From positions 1 through 64,000 of the forward strand of contig NZ_QTJY01000015.1 in the NCBI RefSeq assembly GCF_003703975.1: 64,000 nucleotides of DNA, read 5' to 3'. Origin of the DNA: Larkinella soli (GTDB lineage: Bacteria; Bacteroidota; Bacteroidia; Cytophagales; Spirosomataceae). This document shows, one piece after another, positions 1 to 8,133 of the stretch. A model generated the notes under the pieces. The model had not been told where the DNA came from. It saw only the letters and a program-made list of their open reading frames with translations, and did no database searches. The translations under genes were made by a program, and so were the position numbers. The stretch's first letter is position 1. Each line of letters opens with the position of its first letter.

Positions 1-395
1 TGCAGCAGGAGCAGCCCGAGGACTTCGTCATTGCCACCGGTGTCACTACCACCATTCGGGATTTCATCAGAATGGCTTTCGGCGAGGTGGGGGTAGAACT
101 GGAATTCAAGGGGGAAGGCGCGAAGGAAGTCGGCCTGATCGCCAAATCCACGAATCCGCAATTCCCGCTGGAAGCGGGTAAAGAAGTGGTCTGTATCGAC
201 GAGCGGTATTTCCGGCCGACGGAGGTGGATCTGCTGCTGGGCGACCCCACCAAAGCCATGACCAAACTGGGCTGGCAGCCTAAGTACGATCTGGTTGCGC
301 TGGTGAAGGAGATGGTTTCCGCCGACATCGACCTGTTCCGTCGTGACCAGTTGCTGGAACAGGGCGGTCACCGCGTCATGAATTATTACGAATAA
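1..395 (+). CDS. gmd: GDP-mannose 4,6-dehydratase, C-terminal part (partial)
   Basis: The frame is open from the window edge and ends at 395, so only about the last 130 residues are visible. They begin QQEQPEDFVIATGVTTTIRD, which matches the C-terminal region of GDP-mannose 4,6-dehydratases (short-chain dehydrogenase/reductase fold), where the substrate-binding loop lies. The full enzyme converts GDP-mannose to GDP-4-keto-6-deoxymannose, the precursor of GDP-fucose and related sugars for surface glycans. The ATG at 72 is internal and is not the start. A hairpin terminator follows about 25 bases after the stop. The catalytic Ser/Tyr/Lys lie upstream of the window, so the assignment rests on the C-terminal part alone. 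Confidence 0.85.
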   Translation, partial: QQEQPEDFVIATGVTTTIRDFIRMAFGEVGVELEFKGEGAKEVGLIAKSTNPQFPLEAGKEVVCIDERYFRPTEVDLLLGDPTKAMTKLGWQPKYDLVALVKEMVSADIDLFRRDQLLEQGGHRVMNYYE

Positions 396-420
396 CCCGA
401 CTAACGAATATCAAATAGAA

Positions 421-446
421 AAAGCCCGCCGAACGGCGGGCTTTCT
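421..446. terminator. Bidirectional hairpin terminator
   Basis: Perfect 10-bp stem, AAAGCCCGCC (421-430) and GGCGGGCTTT (435-444), with a GAAC loop. T-rich sequence follows on the plus strand and an A-run precedes it. It lies between the converging gmd and htrA genes and could serve both. Confidence 0.85.
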
Positions 447-485
447 TGTATAGTTTAAAGCGCCCTGGCGCTTACACCTTTCAGC

Positions 486-2012
486 TTAAACAGGAACTGC
501 GTAGTAGTACATCCGGGAACTATTCGGATACATACCGATCAGCATCAGGCCTTCCCCTTCTTTGGTAGTGGTCATGGCAGCCTGAAGGTCTTTCACCGTC
601 TTCACAGCTTTGCCGTTGGCTTTCAGGATAATAAACCCTTCTTCAATGTCGGTTTCAGCCATTTTTCCGTCACCGATCCGTTTTATCCGGACACCTCCGC
701 TGACACCGAGCCGTTTGGCATCGGCCGCAGAAAGGTCTTCAAAATCGGCGCCCAGCGAGCCGAGGCTCGTGGAAGCGGTGGTGACTTCACTGCGTTTGAT
801 GATGTCACGGCCACCGTTCCGATTGCGGAGTTCTACACGGAAGTCGCGCAGTTCACCGTTCCGGTTTACGGTCAGGGCGATCACGTCACCCGGACGACGA
901 CGGCCGATGATTTCACGCATCTGAGCGTCGGAATCCAGAGGCTGACCTTCCATCTTCACGATGACGTCGCCTTTTTTCAGCCCGGCGGTAGCGGAAGCAC
1001 CGCCTTCGACCACTTCGTTGACGTAGATACCGCGACCCACTTTAGCGCCTACTTCCTGAGCACGACGGCTGTCCAGTTCGATGGGGATAATGCCCAGATA
1101 ACCGCGCTGTACGTTGCCGTATTTCAGAAGGTCGGCAGACACTTTCTTCACCAGTGACACCGGCACGGCAAAACCGTAACCGCTGTAATAACCGGTGGCG
1201 GAAGCAATGGCGGAGTTAATACCGATCAGCTCACCGCGGAGGTTGACAAGAGCTCCACCGGAGTTACCGGGGTTGATGGCGGCATCCGTCTGGATAAAGG
1301 CCTCGACCGGAGAATCCGGTTTCGGGTCGTTCTGATTGACGTTCTGGTCCAGAATACCGATCCGGCGACCTTTGGCGCTGACGATACCGGCCGTTACCGT
1401 TGACTCCAGGTCAAGCGGATAACCGACGGCCAGCACCCATTCGCCCAGTTTCAGGGCATCGGAATCACCCAGCGTAATGGCCGGCAGATTCTTGGCATTG
1501 ACCTGAATGACCGCAAGGTCGGTCAGGGGGTCGGTACCGATCACTTTGGCTTTGAAGCTGCGTTTGTCGGTCAGAATCACTTCCACCTCATCGGCATCCT
1601 GCACCACGTGGTTGTTGGTCACGATATAACCGTCCTGGCTGATAACCACACCCGAACCGGATGCCTGCCCGCGCTGACGCTGCGGAGCGCCCCCACGGCC
1701 ACCACGTCCGAATTCCTCACCGAAGAAGTCACGGAAAATATCCGGAATCTGCTGCTGGCGGACCGTACGGGTTACGGTAGTCTTGATGTGAACGACCGCC
1801 GGCGTTGCCGCTTCGGCCGCATAGGTGAAATCACCCGGAGCTGCCTGCGGACCGGTCAGAGCGGCCAGTCGACCCAGGGGCGCCGAAGCGGGTGATCCTG
1901 ATTCGTTAAAAATGACATCCCGCTTATTGAACCCTAAGAAGTTATAGGCGGCAAGGGTGACAAAGCTCGACAAGAGAGCGATGACCGTTAAGATTTTCCA
2001 GTTGCTTTTCAT
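486..2012 (-). CDS. HtrA/DegP-family periplasmic serine protease with PDZ domains
   Basis: About 508 residues. I start at the ATG at 2012, which opens a basic N-terminus and one hydrophobic segment (ILTVIALLSSFVTLAAYNFL), a signal peptide or anchor. The frame continues upstream only to a TTG at 2054. The trypsin-like domain carries the full triad: His135 (TNNHVV), Asp165 (LTDLAV) and Ser251 (GNSGG). Two PDZ-like regions follow (about 290-390 and 410-505), the second more divergent. A Gly/Arg/Gln-rich stretch near residues 100-117 corresponds to the variable LA loop. Family role: degradation and chaperoning of misfolded envelope proteins. It stands alone, facing gmd across a shared terminator. 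Confidence 0.93.
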   Translation of the reverse strand: MKSNWKILTVIALLSSFVTLAAYNFLGFNKRDVIFNESGSPASAPLGRLAALTGPQAAPGDFTYAAEAATPAVVHIKTTVTRTVRQQQIPDIFRDFFGEEFGRGGRGGAPQRQRGQASGSGVVISQDGYIVTNNHVVQDADEVEVILTDKRSFKAKVIGTDPLTDLAVIQVNAKNLPAITLGDSDALKLGEWVLAVGYPLDLESTVTAGIVSAKGRRIGILDQNVNQNDPKPDSPVEAFIQTDAAINPGNSGGALVNLRGELIGINSAIASATGYYSGYGFAVPVSLVKKVSADLLKYGNVQRGYLGIIPIELDSRRAQEVGAKVGRGIYVNEVVEGGASATAGLKKGDVIVKMEGQPLDSDAQMREIIGRRRPGDVIALTVNRNGELRDFRVELRNRNGGRDIIKRSEVTTASTSLGSLGADFEDLSAADAKRLGVSGGVRIKRIGDGKMAETDIEEGFIILKANGKAVKTVKDLQAAMTTTKEGEGLMLIGMYPNSSRMYYYAVPV

Positions 2013-2199
2013 TTGACTTGATTCAGAAATAGGTCGTCTACTGCTTTGTTTCAACTAATGGGATAACGAAATCCGCTCTCCTGAAAATTCGCTGACGTAT
2101 CCCAATTAACAAAATTTAACAGCTGAATGTTAAGGGCCGGAGGCCTTGTTTCTGCGGATTAAATTTAAAGACTTATCCGAATTTTCGGGCATTGAAAGT

Positions 2200-2228
2200 A
2201 AAAAAGCCTGTGGGGATTCACACAGGCT
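2200..2228 (-). terminator. Terminator of hsp20
   Basis: Inverted repeat AGCCTGTG (2205-2212) and CACAGGCT (2221-2228) with an 8-base loop. Read on the minus strand the stem is followed by TTTTTAC, so it terminates the Hsp20 gene that ends at 2251. Confidence 0.8.
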
Positions 2229-2250
2229 ATGTCCGTCGGTCAGGGCCGGC

Positions 2251-2682
2251 TCAGCCGCCGATTTCGATCTGGCGGGCCGGTTTGACCTTTGCCTCTTCCC
2301 GTTTTGGCAACTCGATCTTCAGCACACCGTCATTATAGGAAGCCTGAATCTTCTCGGTGTCGATGGACGTCGGAAGCGTAAAGGTCCTCTGAAATGAGGA
2401 GTAGCTGAACTCACGGCGGGTATACTTCTCTTCCTGTCTGGCTTCACTGGTTTCTCCGGAAGCCGAGATCGTCAGGTTGTTGTGATCGAGGTTCAGTTTG
2501 AAGTCTTCGCGCTTCAGACCGGGCGCGGCCACTTCGATCCGAAAACCGTCCTTATGTTCGGCGACGTTCACGGCCGGCAGATGGTTCACAGTCTGGTTCG
2601 CGGCAAAAAAGCCGTCCAGATCACGGCCGAAGAAGTTCTCGATCAATGAAGGCAGATGGCTGTTTTTTAACATCGGATTCAT
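2251..2682 (-). CDS. Hsp20 / alpha-crystallin small heat-shock protein (copy 1)
   Basis: 143 residues. The alpha-crystallin domain spans about residues 38-130, with the typical VAAPGLKREDF motif and the C-terminal anchor of the I-x-I/V class (LKIELPKRE). Small heat-shock proteins are ATP-independent holdases that form oligomers and keep unfolding proteins soluble. It has its own terminator and an unusually strong Shine-Dalgarno sequence. A second Hsp20 lies at 54097-54534 and shares the internal motifs TRREFSYSSF / TRKEFSYSSF, so the two are paralogues. A TGTCA-type motif lies upstream of both genes, which suggests shared stress control. Confidence 0.95.
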   Translation of the reverse strand: MNPMLKNSHLPSLIENFFGRDLDGFFAANQTVNHLPAVNVAEHKDGFRIEVAAPGLKREDFKLNLDHNNLTISASGETSEARQEEKYTRREFSYSSFQRTFTLPTSIDTEKIQASYNDGVLKIELPKREEAKVKPARQIEIGG

Positions 2683-2690
2683 GGCGTTAT

Positions 2691-2700
2691 CCTCCTTTTA
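2691..2700 (-). promoter_or_regulatory. Strong Shine-Dalgarno of hsp20
   Basis: The minus strand reads TAAAAGGAGG eight bases before the ATG at 2682. Such a close match to the anti-SD is rare in this window, where most starts have little or no SD, as is usual for Bacteroidota. It supports the chosen start and suggests high translation. Confidence 0.75.
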
Positions 2701-2823
2701 ATGGTTTGATTTGTTGTTTTGAGATACAGACACTACCCGTTTTGACAACATTCATACCAATCGAAGGTTGGTCCGGAGACTACGCCAATTTGACTGTTTT
2801 ATGTACGGTTCAGGGAAAAACAC

Positions 2824-2864
2824 AATGTCAGACTGTCAGTTTAGGTCTGCAACGGCCTGACATT
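2824..2864. promoter_or_regulatory. TGTCA/TGACA repeat cluster upstream of hsp20 and rnc
   Basis: Inverted repeat AATGTCAG (2824-2831) and CTGACATT (2857-2864), with a further TGTCAG at 2834-2839 between the arms. It lies about 150 bases upstream of hsp20 in the 2683-2975 gap. Apart from this and the SD I see nothing in that gap. A comparable AAATGTCA ... AACTGACAG arrangement lies upstream of the other Hsp20 gene. Function inferred only. Confidence 0.4.
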
Positions 2865-2975
2865 TAGAGACATACGGAAATGTTCTTCTGCCGCCCTCAG
2901 CAGAGTATGATTTAAAGACAGGCTTTTAAGAGGTAATCCACGGAAAGGAGTTGAAGAGGCAATGGTTCCCGGCGC

Positions 2976-3758
2976 TCAGTTAGCGGCCTGTTTGAGCTGG
3001 AGCTGTTCGCAGGCTTTTTCGGCCGCCGACTGTTCGGCTTTTTTCTTGCTGTAGCCGCTGCCCTGGGCGAACGGTTCGTCGTTGACCGTCACCTGGGCAA
3101 TAAATTCACGGAAGTGATTGTTTCCCCGTTCGGAAACAATGGCAAACTCGACCTTTTTGCCTTCCCGCTGCGCCCATTCGATCAGGCGGCTTTTGTAATT
3201 GGCGTTGTTGTTGATCAGCGCATCGAGGTCATAGTGTCCCAGAAGCTCCTTGAGAATGAACCGGCGCGTGAACCGGAATCCCTTGTCGAGATAAATCGCG
3301 CCGACCAGGGCCTCCAGGGCGTCGCCATACATGGACGTACGGGCAGGCACCATGCCCCGGTTCCGGCTTCCGTCGTATTCGATCAGGTTTTCCAGACCAA
3401 TCTTACGGGCAATGCCGTTCAGCGTCTCGCGGTTGACGATCCGGGAGCGGATTTCGGTCAGGAAGCCTTCATCCTTGTACGGAAATTTCTTGAAGAGAAA
3501 TTCGGCGATCACCATACCGAGCACGGCATCGCCCAGGTATTCCAGACGCTCGTTGGATTCCTTGAAACCCTTGATGGCGGTTTCCTTGGAAGCGGAGGTA
3601 TGGCGGAAGGCCAGCTGGTACAGGCCGACGTTGGAAGGAGCCTCGCCGATGATGTGTTCCACGGCACGCCGAAATTTACGGCGCTCGCTATTACCCGACC
3701 GCGACCGGAAAAAACCCAGGATTGGCCCGAAGACGGTGTTGGTTAAAGCAGCTTGCAC
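2976..3758 (-). CDS. rnc: Ribonuclease III
   Basis: 260 residues with a GTG start at 3758. The RNase III signature NERLEYLGDAVL lies at 69-80, with metal ligands Glu70, Glu73 and Asp77, and the second pair Asp146/Glu149 in YGDALEALVGAIYLD. A double-stranded RNA-binding domain occupies about 180-255. The N-terminus is about 30 residues longer than in E. coli, as often in Bacteroidota. The enzyme cleaves double-stranded RNA in rRNA processing and mRNA decay. It is the third gene of acpP-fabF-rnc, 15 bases after fabF, a widely conserved arrangement. Confidence 0.96.
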   Translation of the reverse strand: MQAALTNTVFGPILGFFRSRSGNSERRKFRRAVEHIIGEAPSNVGLYQLAFRHTSASKETAIKGFKESNERLEYLGDAVLGMVIAEFLFKKFPYKDEGFLTEIRSRIVNRETLNGIARKIGLENLIEYDGSRNRGMVPARTSMYGDALEALVGAIYLDKGFRFTRRFILKELLGHYDLDALINNNANYKSRLIEWAQREGKKVEFAIVSERGNNHFREFIAQVTVNDEPFAQGSGYSKKKAEQSAAEKACEQLQLKQAAN

Positions 3759-3773
3759 GCGGCTGGTTTTGAC

Positions 3774-5021
3774 TCAAAGTTTACGAAATACTACGGAGAA
3801 ATTGTGTCCCCCGAAGCCGAATGTATTGCTCAGGGCCACGTTGACCGCGCGTTCCTGTGCCTTGTTAAACGTAAAGTTCAGCTTGGGATTGAATTGTTCG
3901 TCGTCGGTAAAATGATTGATGGTGGGCGGAACCAGGTTATGCTGCATGGCCATGAGACACGCGATGGACTCGATGGCCCCGGCAGCGCCGAGCAGGTGGC
4001 CCGTCATCGATTTGGTCGAACTGATATTCAGTCGGTACGCATGTTCGCCAAACACTTTCTCGATGGCCGTTGCTTCACTAACATCGCCCAGAGGGGTCGA
4101 AGTTCCGTGAACATTGATGTAATCGATGTCTTCAGGGCCGATTCCGGCGTCGTTGAGGGCATCTTTCATGACGTTCAGGGCGCCGAGTCCTTCGGGGTGC
4201 GGGGCGGTAATGTGGTAGGCGTCGGAAGACATCCCTCCGCCGATGAGTTCGGCGTAAATTTTAGCTCCCCGCGCTTTGGCGTGTTCGTATTCTTCCAGAA
4301 TGATGGCTCCGGCGCCTTCCCCCAGAACGAAGCCGTCGCGGTCTTTGTCGAAAGGCCGGGAAGCGGTTTCGGGGGAGTCGTTCCGTTCGGAGAGCGCCCG
4401 CAGGGCATTGAACCCGCCGACCCCGGCTTCGGTCACGGCGGCTTCGGACCCTCCGCTGATGGCAATGTCCAGACGGCCGAGCCGGATGAAGTTGAACGCA
4501 TCGATCATGGCGTTGGTCGCCGAAGCGCAGGCCGAGACCGTTACGTAGTTGACCCCACGAAATCCATAGCGGATCGACAACAGGCCCGAAGCACTGTCGG
4601 CAATCATTTTCGGTATGAAGAACGGATTGTAGCGGGGGGAGCCGTCGCCGGTGGCATAATTCTTCACTTCGTCCTCGAAGGTCTTCAGGCCCCCGATTCC
4701 GGAGCCCCAGATCACACCGGCTTTGTCCAGATTGATTTGTTCGGGATTCAGCCCGGCATCGGCAACGGCCTCGTCGGCCACGATGAGCGCATACTGGGCG
4801 AAGGGGTCCATTTTACGAGCCTCCTGGCGAGGGATGAACTGGTTGATGTCCAGCCCTTTGACTTCACAGGCAAACTTGGTCCGAAACTTCTCGGCATTGA
4901 ATTTAGTAATCGGGCCGGCGCCACTCACACCGGCAGATAAGCCGTTCCAGAACTCTTGTACTGTATTACCAATCGGCGTAAGCGCGCCAAGACCTGTGAT
5001 TACTACTCGTTTAAAAGGCAT
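3774..5021 (-). CDS. fabF: 3-oxoacyl-[acyl-carrier-protein] synthase II
   Basis: 415 residues, the usual length. The condensing-enzyme triad is complete: Cys165 (VSACASATNAM), His305 (NVHGTSTPLGD) and His342 (TKSMTGHLLGAAG). It elongates acyl-ACP with malonyl-ACP in type II fatty-acid synthesis in the cytoplasm. It lies 24 bases downstream of acpP and 15 bases upstream of rnc, so the three genes very probably share one transcript from the acpP promoter. Confidence 0.97.
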   Translation of the reverse strand: MPFKRVVITGLGALTPIGNTVQEFWNGLSAGVSGAGPITKFNAEKFRTKFACEVKGLDINQFIPRQEARKMDPFAQYALIVADEAVADAGLNPEQINLDKAGVIWGSGIGGLKTFEDEVKNYATGDGSPRYNPFFIPKMIADSASGLLSIRYGFRGVNYVTVSACASATNAMIDAFNFIRLGRLDIAISGGSEAAVTEAGVGGFNALRALSERNDSPETASRPFDKDRDGFVLGEGAGAIILEEYEHAKARGAKIYAELIGGGMSSDAYHITAPHPEGLGALNVMKDALNDAGIGPEDIDYINVHGTSTPLGDVSEATAIEKVFGEHAYRLNISSTKSMTGHLLGAAGAIESIACLMAMQHNLVPPTINHFTDDEQFNPKLNFTFNKAQERAVNVALSNTFGFGGHNFSVVFRKL

Positions 5022-5045
5022 AAAATGAACTGCAAAAAGGAAAGC

Positions 5046-5282
5046 TTATTTCACATTCTCTTCCAGATACGAAATCGCCTGACCCACCGTACCGATGTTC
5101 TCAGCCTGATCGTCCGGAATCGAGATGTTGAATTCTTTTTCAAACTCCATAATCAATTCGACCGTATCGAGCGAGTCAGCGCCCAGGTCGTTGGTGAAGC
5201 TGGCCTCCGGCGTTACCTCCGACTCCTCAACACCCAGTTTCTCAACAATGATAGCCTTTACTTTGTCTGCAATTTCTGACAT
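5046..5282 (-). CDS. acpP: Acyl carrier protein
   Basis: 78 residues, acidic, with the phosphopantetheine attachment site Ser37 in GADSLDT. It carries growing acyl chains as thioesters for FabF and other fatty-acid enzymes. First gene of the acpP-fabF-rnc operon, with a recognisable promoter about 35 bases upstream. Confidence 0.97.
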   Translation of the reverse strand: MSEIADKVKAIIVEKLGVEESEVTPEASFTNDLGADSLDTVELIMEFEKEFNISIPDDQAENIGTVGQAISYLEENVK

Positions 5283-5314
5283 TTCTGTATGCGTTTGGGG
5301 TTAAAAAAACTGTG

Positions 5315-5346
5315 CAAAGAAAGAGATTTAAAATAGTATTGTCAAA
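5315..5346 (-). promoter_or_regulatory. Promoter of acpP-fabF-rnc
   Basis: On the minus strand TTTG (5346-5343), a 20-base spacer and TTTCTTTG (5322-5315) fit the Bacteroidota -33 TTTG / -7 TAnnTTTG pattern with one mismatch. The expected start of transcription leaves about 25 bases of leader before the acpP ATG. Confidence 0.55.
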
Positions 5347-5549
5347 TAATTTTTTCGACCAAAAACCGCTGAAAAAACGCCTGATTTTTAATTAATTATT
5401 CAGATTTACAGGCGATTATAAAATTAAACTCCGTTCGTTTCACCCTGCCTCCCAATTGCTCCCGGCTCCCATCCCGGAGATGAAAGCCTACTATATAAGT
5501 ATACCAAGTTGCTTTTTACACCCCGGAAGACAAAGCCGATCCGATTGTG

Positions 5550-5557
5550 TAGTTTTG
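5550..5557 (+). promoter_or_regulatory. Candidate -7 element of kdsA
   Basis: TAGTTTTG is a perfect TAnnTTTG box 20 bases before the kdsA GTG. No clear -33 TTTG is visible. If it is used, the leader is only about 14 bases. The rest of the 5283-5576 gap is AT-rich divergent promoter DNA with no gene visible. Confidence 0.35.
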
Positions 5558-5576
5558 CATCAAAATCTGAAAAAAC

Positions 5577-6389
5577 GTGGACATCCCCAAGCTGAAGCAT
5601 ACCGATTCCGGCCGCTTTTTCCTTATCGCCGGCCCCTGCGCCATCGAAAGCCGCGACCTCGCCCTGCAAATCGCCGAACGAATCGTGGAGATCACCGACC
5701 GGCTGCGGATTCCCTATATTTTTAAAGGCTCCTACCGGAAAGCCAACCGCACCAAACTCGACTCCTTTACCGGCATCGGCGACCTCCCGGCCCTGGAAAT
5801 CCTGAAGGAAGTGGGCGACACCTTCGACGTACCGACTCTGACCGACTTTCACGAGTCCCATGAAGCCGACATGGCCGCCCCCTACGTGGATGTCCTTCAG
5901 ATTCCGGCTTTTCTCTGCCGCCAGACGGATATGCTCGCGGCAGCCGCCCGAACCGGCAAGGTCGTCAACATCAAGAAGGGACAGTTCATGGCCGGCGATT
6001 CGATGGGATTTGCGGTCGAAAAAGTGAAATCGGTCCGCCCCGACTCCGTCGTTTTCCTGACCGACCGGGGCAACTCCTTCGGCTATGGGGACCTGATCGT
6101 CGACTACCGGAACATTCCGGCCATGCAGGCCCAGGGCGTGCCGGTCGTGATGGACTGCACGCACTCGCTTCAGCAGCCGAACCAGTCGTCGGGCGTGACC
6201 GGCGGAAAACCCGCCCTGATCGCTACCATCGCCAAAGCCGCCATCGCCGTCGGGGCCGACGGTCTGTTCATTGAAACCCACCCCCGGCCCTCCGAGGCCA
6301 AATCGGACGGGGCCAACATGCTGCCGCTGGACCGGCTGGAAGGGCTGCTCGAAAAGCTGGTGCGGATTCGGGAGGCCATCGCCGGATAA
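5577..6389 (+). CDS. kdsA: 3-deoxy-D-manno-octulosonate 8-phosphate synthase
   Basis: 270 residues from a GTG start. The N-terminal FFLIAGPCAIESRDLALQIA and the internal KGSYRKANRTKLDSFTG and TDRGNSFGYGDL motifs are typical of KdsA of the DAHP-synthase superfamily. It condenses phosphoenolpyruvate with D-arabinose 5-phosphate to give KDO-8-phosphate for the lipopolysaccharide core. Family members are either metal-dependent or metal-free, and I did not settle which class this is. kduI follows 75 bases later on the same strand, possibly co-transcribed, although KDO synthesis and uronate catabolism are distinct pathways. Confidence 0.95.
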   Translation: MDIPKLKHTDSGRFFLIAGPCAIESRDLALQIAERIVEITDRLRIPYIFKGSYRKANRTKLDSFTGIGDLPALEILKEVGDTFDVPTLTDFHESHEADMAAPYVDVLQIPAFLCRQTDMLAAAARTGKVVNIKKGQFMAGDSMGFAVEKVKSVRPDSVVFLTDRGNSFGYGDLIVDYRNIPAMQAQGVPVVMDCTHSLQQPNQSSGVTGGKPALIATIAKAAIAVGADGLFIETHPRPSEAKSDGANMLPLDRLEGLLEKLVRIREAIAG

Positions 6390-6464
6390 TCGGAATTTCG
6401 ATGGGTCCGGCAGTAGAATCACTTTCGCCGGCACTCTCTCCCATGAAGCCTGATCCAAGCTCCG

Positions 6465-7295
6465 ATGCAGACCCGTTACACCACCAATCCGACCGATTTC
6501 CGGCAATACGATACCGAGCGCATCCGCCGGGAGTTCCTGATCGAACGTTTGTTCGAACCGGATGCCTTTTCCTTCGTCTATTCGCACTACGACCGCATGA
6601 TCGTCGGAGGAGTGATGCCCGTCACGGACCGGCCGGCGCTGCCGACCTATGACGAACTGAAGGCCGATTTCTTCCTCGAACGCCGGGAAATGGGGGTGAT
6701 CAACATCGGCGGAGCCGGAACGGTGACGGTCGACGGGCGGAGCTTCGATCTGGATAAGAAAGACTGTCTGTATGTCGGCCTGGGCAGCCGCGAGGTGGTT
6801 TTTACCAGCCGCGACGCCGGCCATCCGGCCCGGTTCGCCCTGATCTCGACCCCCGCACACCGCCCGTGTCCTACCGCCCGGCTCACGGCCGCCGAAGCCT
6901 CCCCGGCCGACATGGGCGCCCCGGAAACCGCCAACCAGCGGACCATCTACAAATACATCCATGCCGGTGGGCTGGCCGGCAGCCAGCTGGTGATGGGGCT
7001 CACTACGCTGAAGCCCGGCAACGTCTGGAACACCATGCCGCCCCATACGCACGACCGCCGGATGGAAGCCTACATTTATTTCGACCTTTCGGAAGACCAG
7101 CGGGTGTTTCATTTCATGGGTCACCCTCAGGAAACCCGCCATCTGCCGGTGGCCGACGGGCAGGCCGTGATCTCCCCGCCCTGGTCCATTCACGCGGGGG
7201 CCGGAACCACCGCCTATTCCTTTATCTGGGCGATGGCCGGTGAGAATTATACCTTTACGGATATGGATTTCGTTTCCGTGAAAGACCTTCGGTAG
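6465..7295 (+). CDS. kduI: 5-keto-4-deoxyuronate isomerase
   Basis: 276 residues, full length for KduI (cupin fold). The zinc ligands are all present: His194, His196 and Glu201 in PPHTHDRRMEAYIYF, and His243 in WSIHAGAGT. These correspond to E. coli His196/198, Glu203 and His245 with a constant two-residue offset. The enzyme interconverts 5-keto-4-deoxyuronate (from lyase-cleaved pectin or glycosaminoglycans) and 3-deoxy-D-glycero-2,5-hexodiulosonate. No kduD is next to it. It sits directly before the FecI/SusCD locus, which hints that uronates may be among the products of that system. Confidence 0.95.
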   Translation: MQTRYTTNPTDFRQYDTERIRREFLIERLFEPDAFSFVYSHYDRMIVGGVMPVTDRPALPTYDELKADFFLERREMGVINIGGAGTVTVDGRSFDLDKKDCLYVGLGSREVVFTSRDAGHPARFALISTPAHRPCPTARLTAAEASPADMGAPETANQRTIYKYIHAGGLAGSQLVMGLTTLKPGNVWNTMPPHTHDRRMEAYIYFDLSEDQRVFHFMGHPQETRHLPVADGQAVISPPWSIHAGAGTTAYSFIWAMAGENYTFTDMDFVSVKDLR

Positions 7296-7417
7296 GAGGG
7301 AGTGGCAACAGGCCGGGCACAAAACTTTTTAATAAAACGGAAAGTTTTGTATGCAATCTTTGGCTATTTTTAGATATTGTTGCCTTTTAACAACTCTCAA
7401 CCCGATCAAGCTTCTTC

Positions 7418-8038
7418 ATGCACGTCCGACGATTACAAGCTCGGCCGAGTCAGGACTCTGAGACAGACGTCACCCTGCGGCTCAAGGCGGGGGATGAACA
7501 GGCTTTTGAAGAGGTCTTCTTCCTCTATTATAAGCATCTCCACGCCATCGGAATCAAGTTTCTGAAAGACCCCGAGCGGGCCGAAGACGCCGTGCAGGAC
7601 ATCTTCCTGAAACTGTGGGACCATCGCGACGCCCTGAACGAAACCTGTTCCATCAAGGGCTTTCTGTCGATTTCGATGAAAAATCACGTCCTGAACGTGA
7701 TCCGCGACAGCCACCAGTCCATCTGGGAGTATCTGTCGGCCGAAACCGAGGAGGCTTATGGGGAAGACACCACCGGCAACGCCTTCCAGCTTCAGGAGTA
7801 CGGCGAAATTCTGGAGCAGGGGCTGCGTCAGCTGCCGCCCCAGCGCGCCCGGGTGTTCCGGATGCGGGTGTTCAACGGGCTCGATAACGAACAGGTGGCC
7901 CGGCAGCTTTCCATTTCAGTCAACACCGTCAAGTTTCAATTCTCGCAGGCTTCCAAATTCCTGAAGGAATACCTCGGCAGGCACGCCGACCTCGAAGGCA
8001 TCGTGCCGATGCTGCTCCTCTTTGAACTCTTCTCCTGA
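7418..8038 (+). CDS. ECF RNA polymerase sigma factor (FecI-like, SusCD-associated)
   Basis: 206 residues with sigma-70 region 2 (about 25-95, including YKHLHAIGIKFLKDPERAED and QDIFLKLW) and region 4 (about 135-190, the helix-turn-helix around NEQVARQLSISVNTVKF). No anti-sigma or extra domain is attached. It is followed by a FecR-type anti-sigma factor and SusC/SusD, the standard cell-surface signalling cassette: a substrate-loaded SusC relays a signal through FecR to release this sigma factor. It most likely activates the downstream susCD genes. Confidence 0.93.
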   Translation: MHVRRLQARPSQDSETDVTLRLKAGDEQAFEEVFFLYYKHLHAIGIKFLKDPERAEDAVQDIFLKLWDHRDALNETCSIKGFLSISMKNHVLNVIRDSHQSIWEYLSAETEEAYGEDTTGNAFQLQEYGEILEQGLRQLPPQRARVFRMRVFNGLDNEQVARQLSISVNTVKFQFSQASKFLKEYLGRHADLEGIVPMLLLFELFS

Positions 8039-8133
8039 CCGGTTTACAATTTTTTTTTCTTCCTGATCATACTTCCATCCCGGCTTTGTGTATCTATTAA
8101 GGAATGAATTGAATAATTCCTGAACTCATCCCA

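Noticed and set aside
2824-2864. Sigma-54 promoter upstream of hsp20
   Set aside because: TGTCAG-N4-TTGC on the minus strand resembles TGGCAC-N5-TTGC, but the spacing is one base short and the GG is lost.
5424-7322. Very long open frame (about 630 codons) on the minus strand opposite kdsA and kduI
   Set aside because: Its product is His/Gly/Arg-rich without domain similarity, and kdsA and kduI on the other strand have complete active sites. GC-rich codon bias opens the antisense frame.
7345-7382. Promoter of the ECF sigma gene (TTTG then TAGATATTG or TATTGTTG)
   Set aside because: Neither -7 candidate fits TAnnTTTG at acceptable spacing; too weak to list as a feature.
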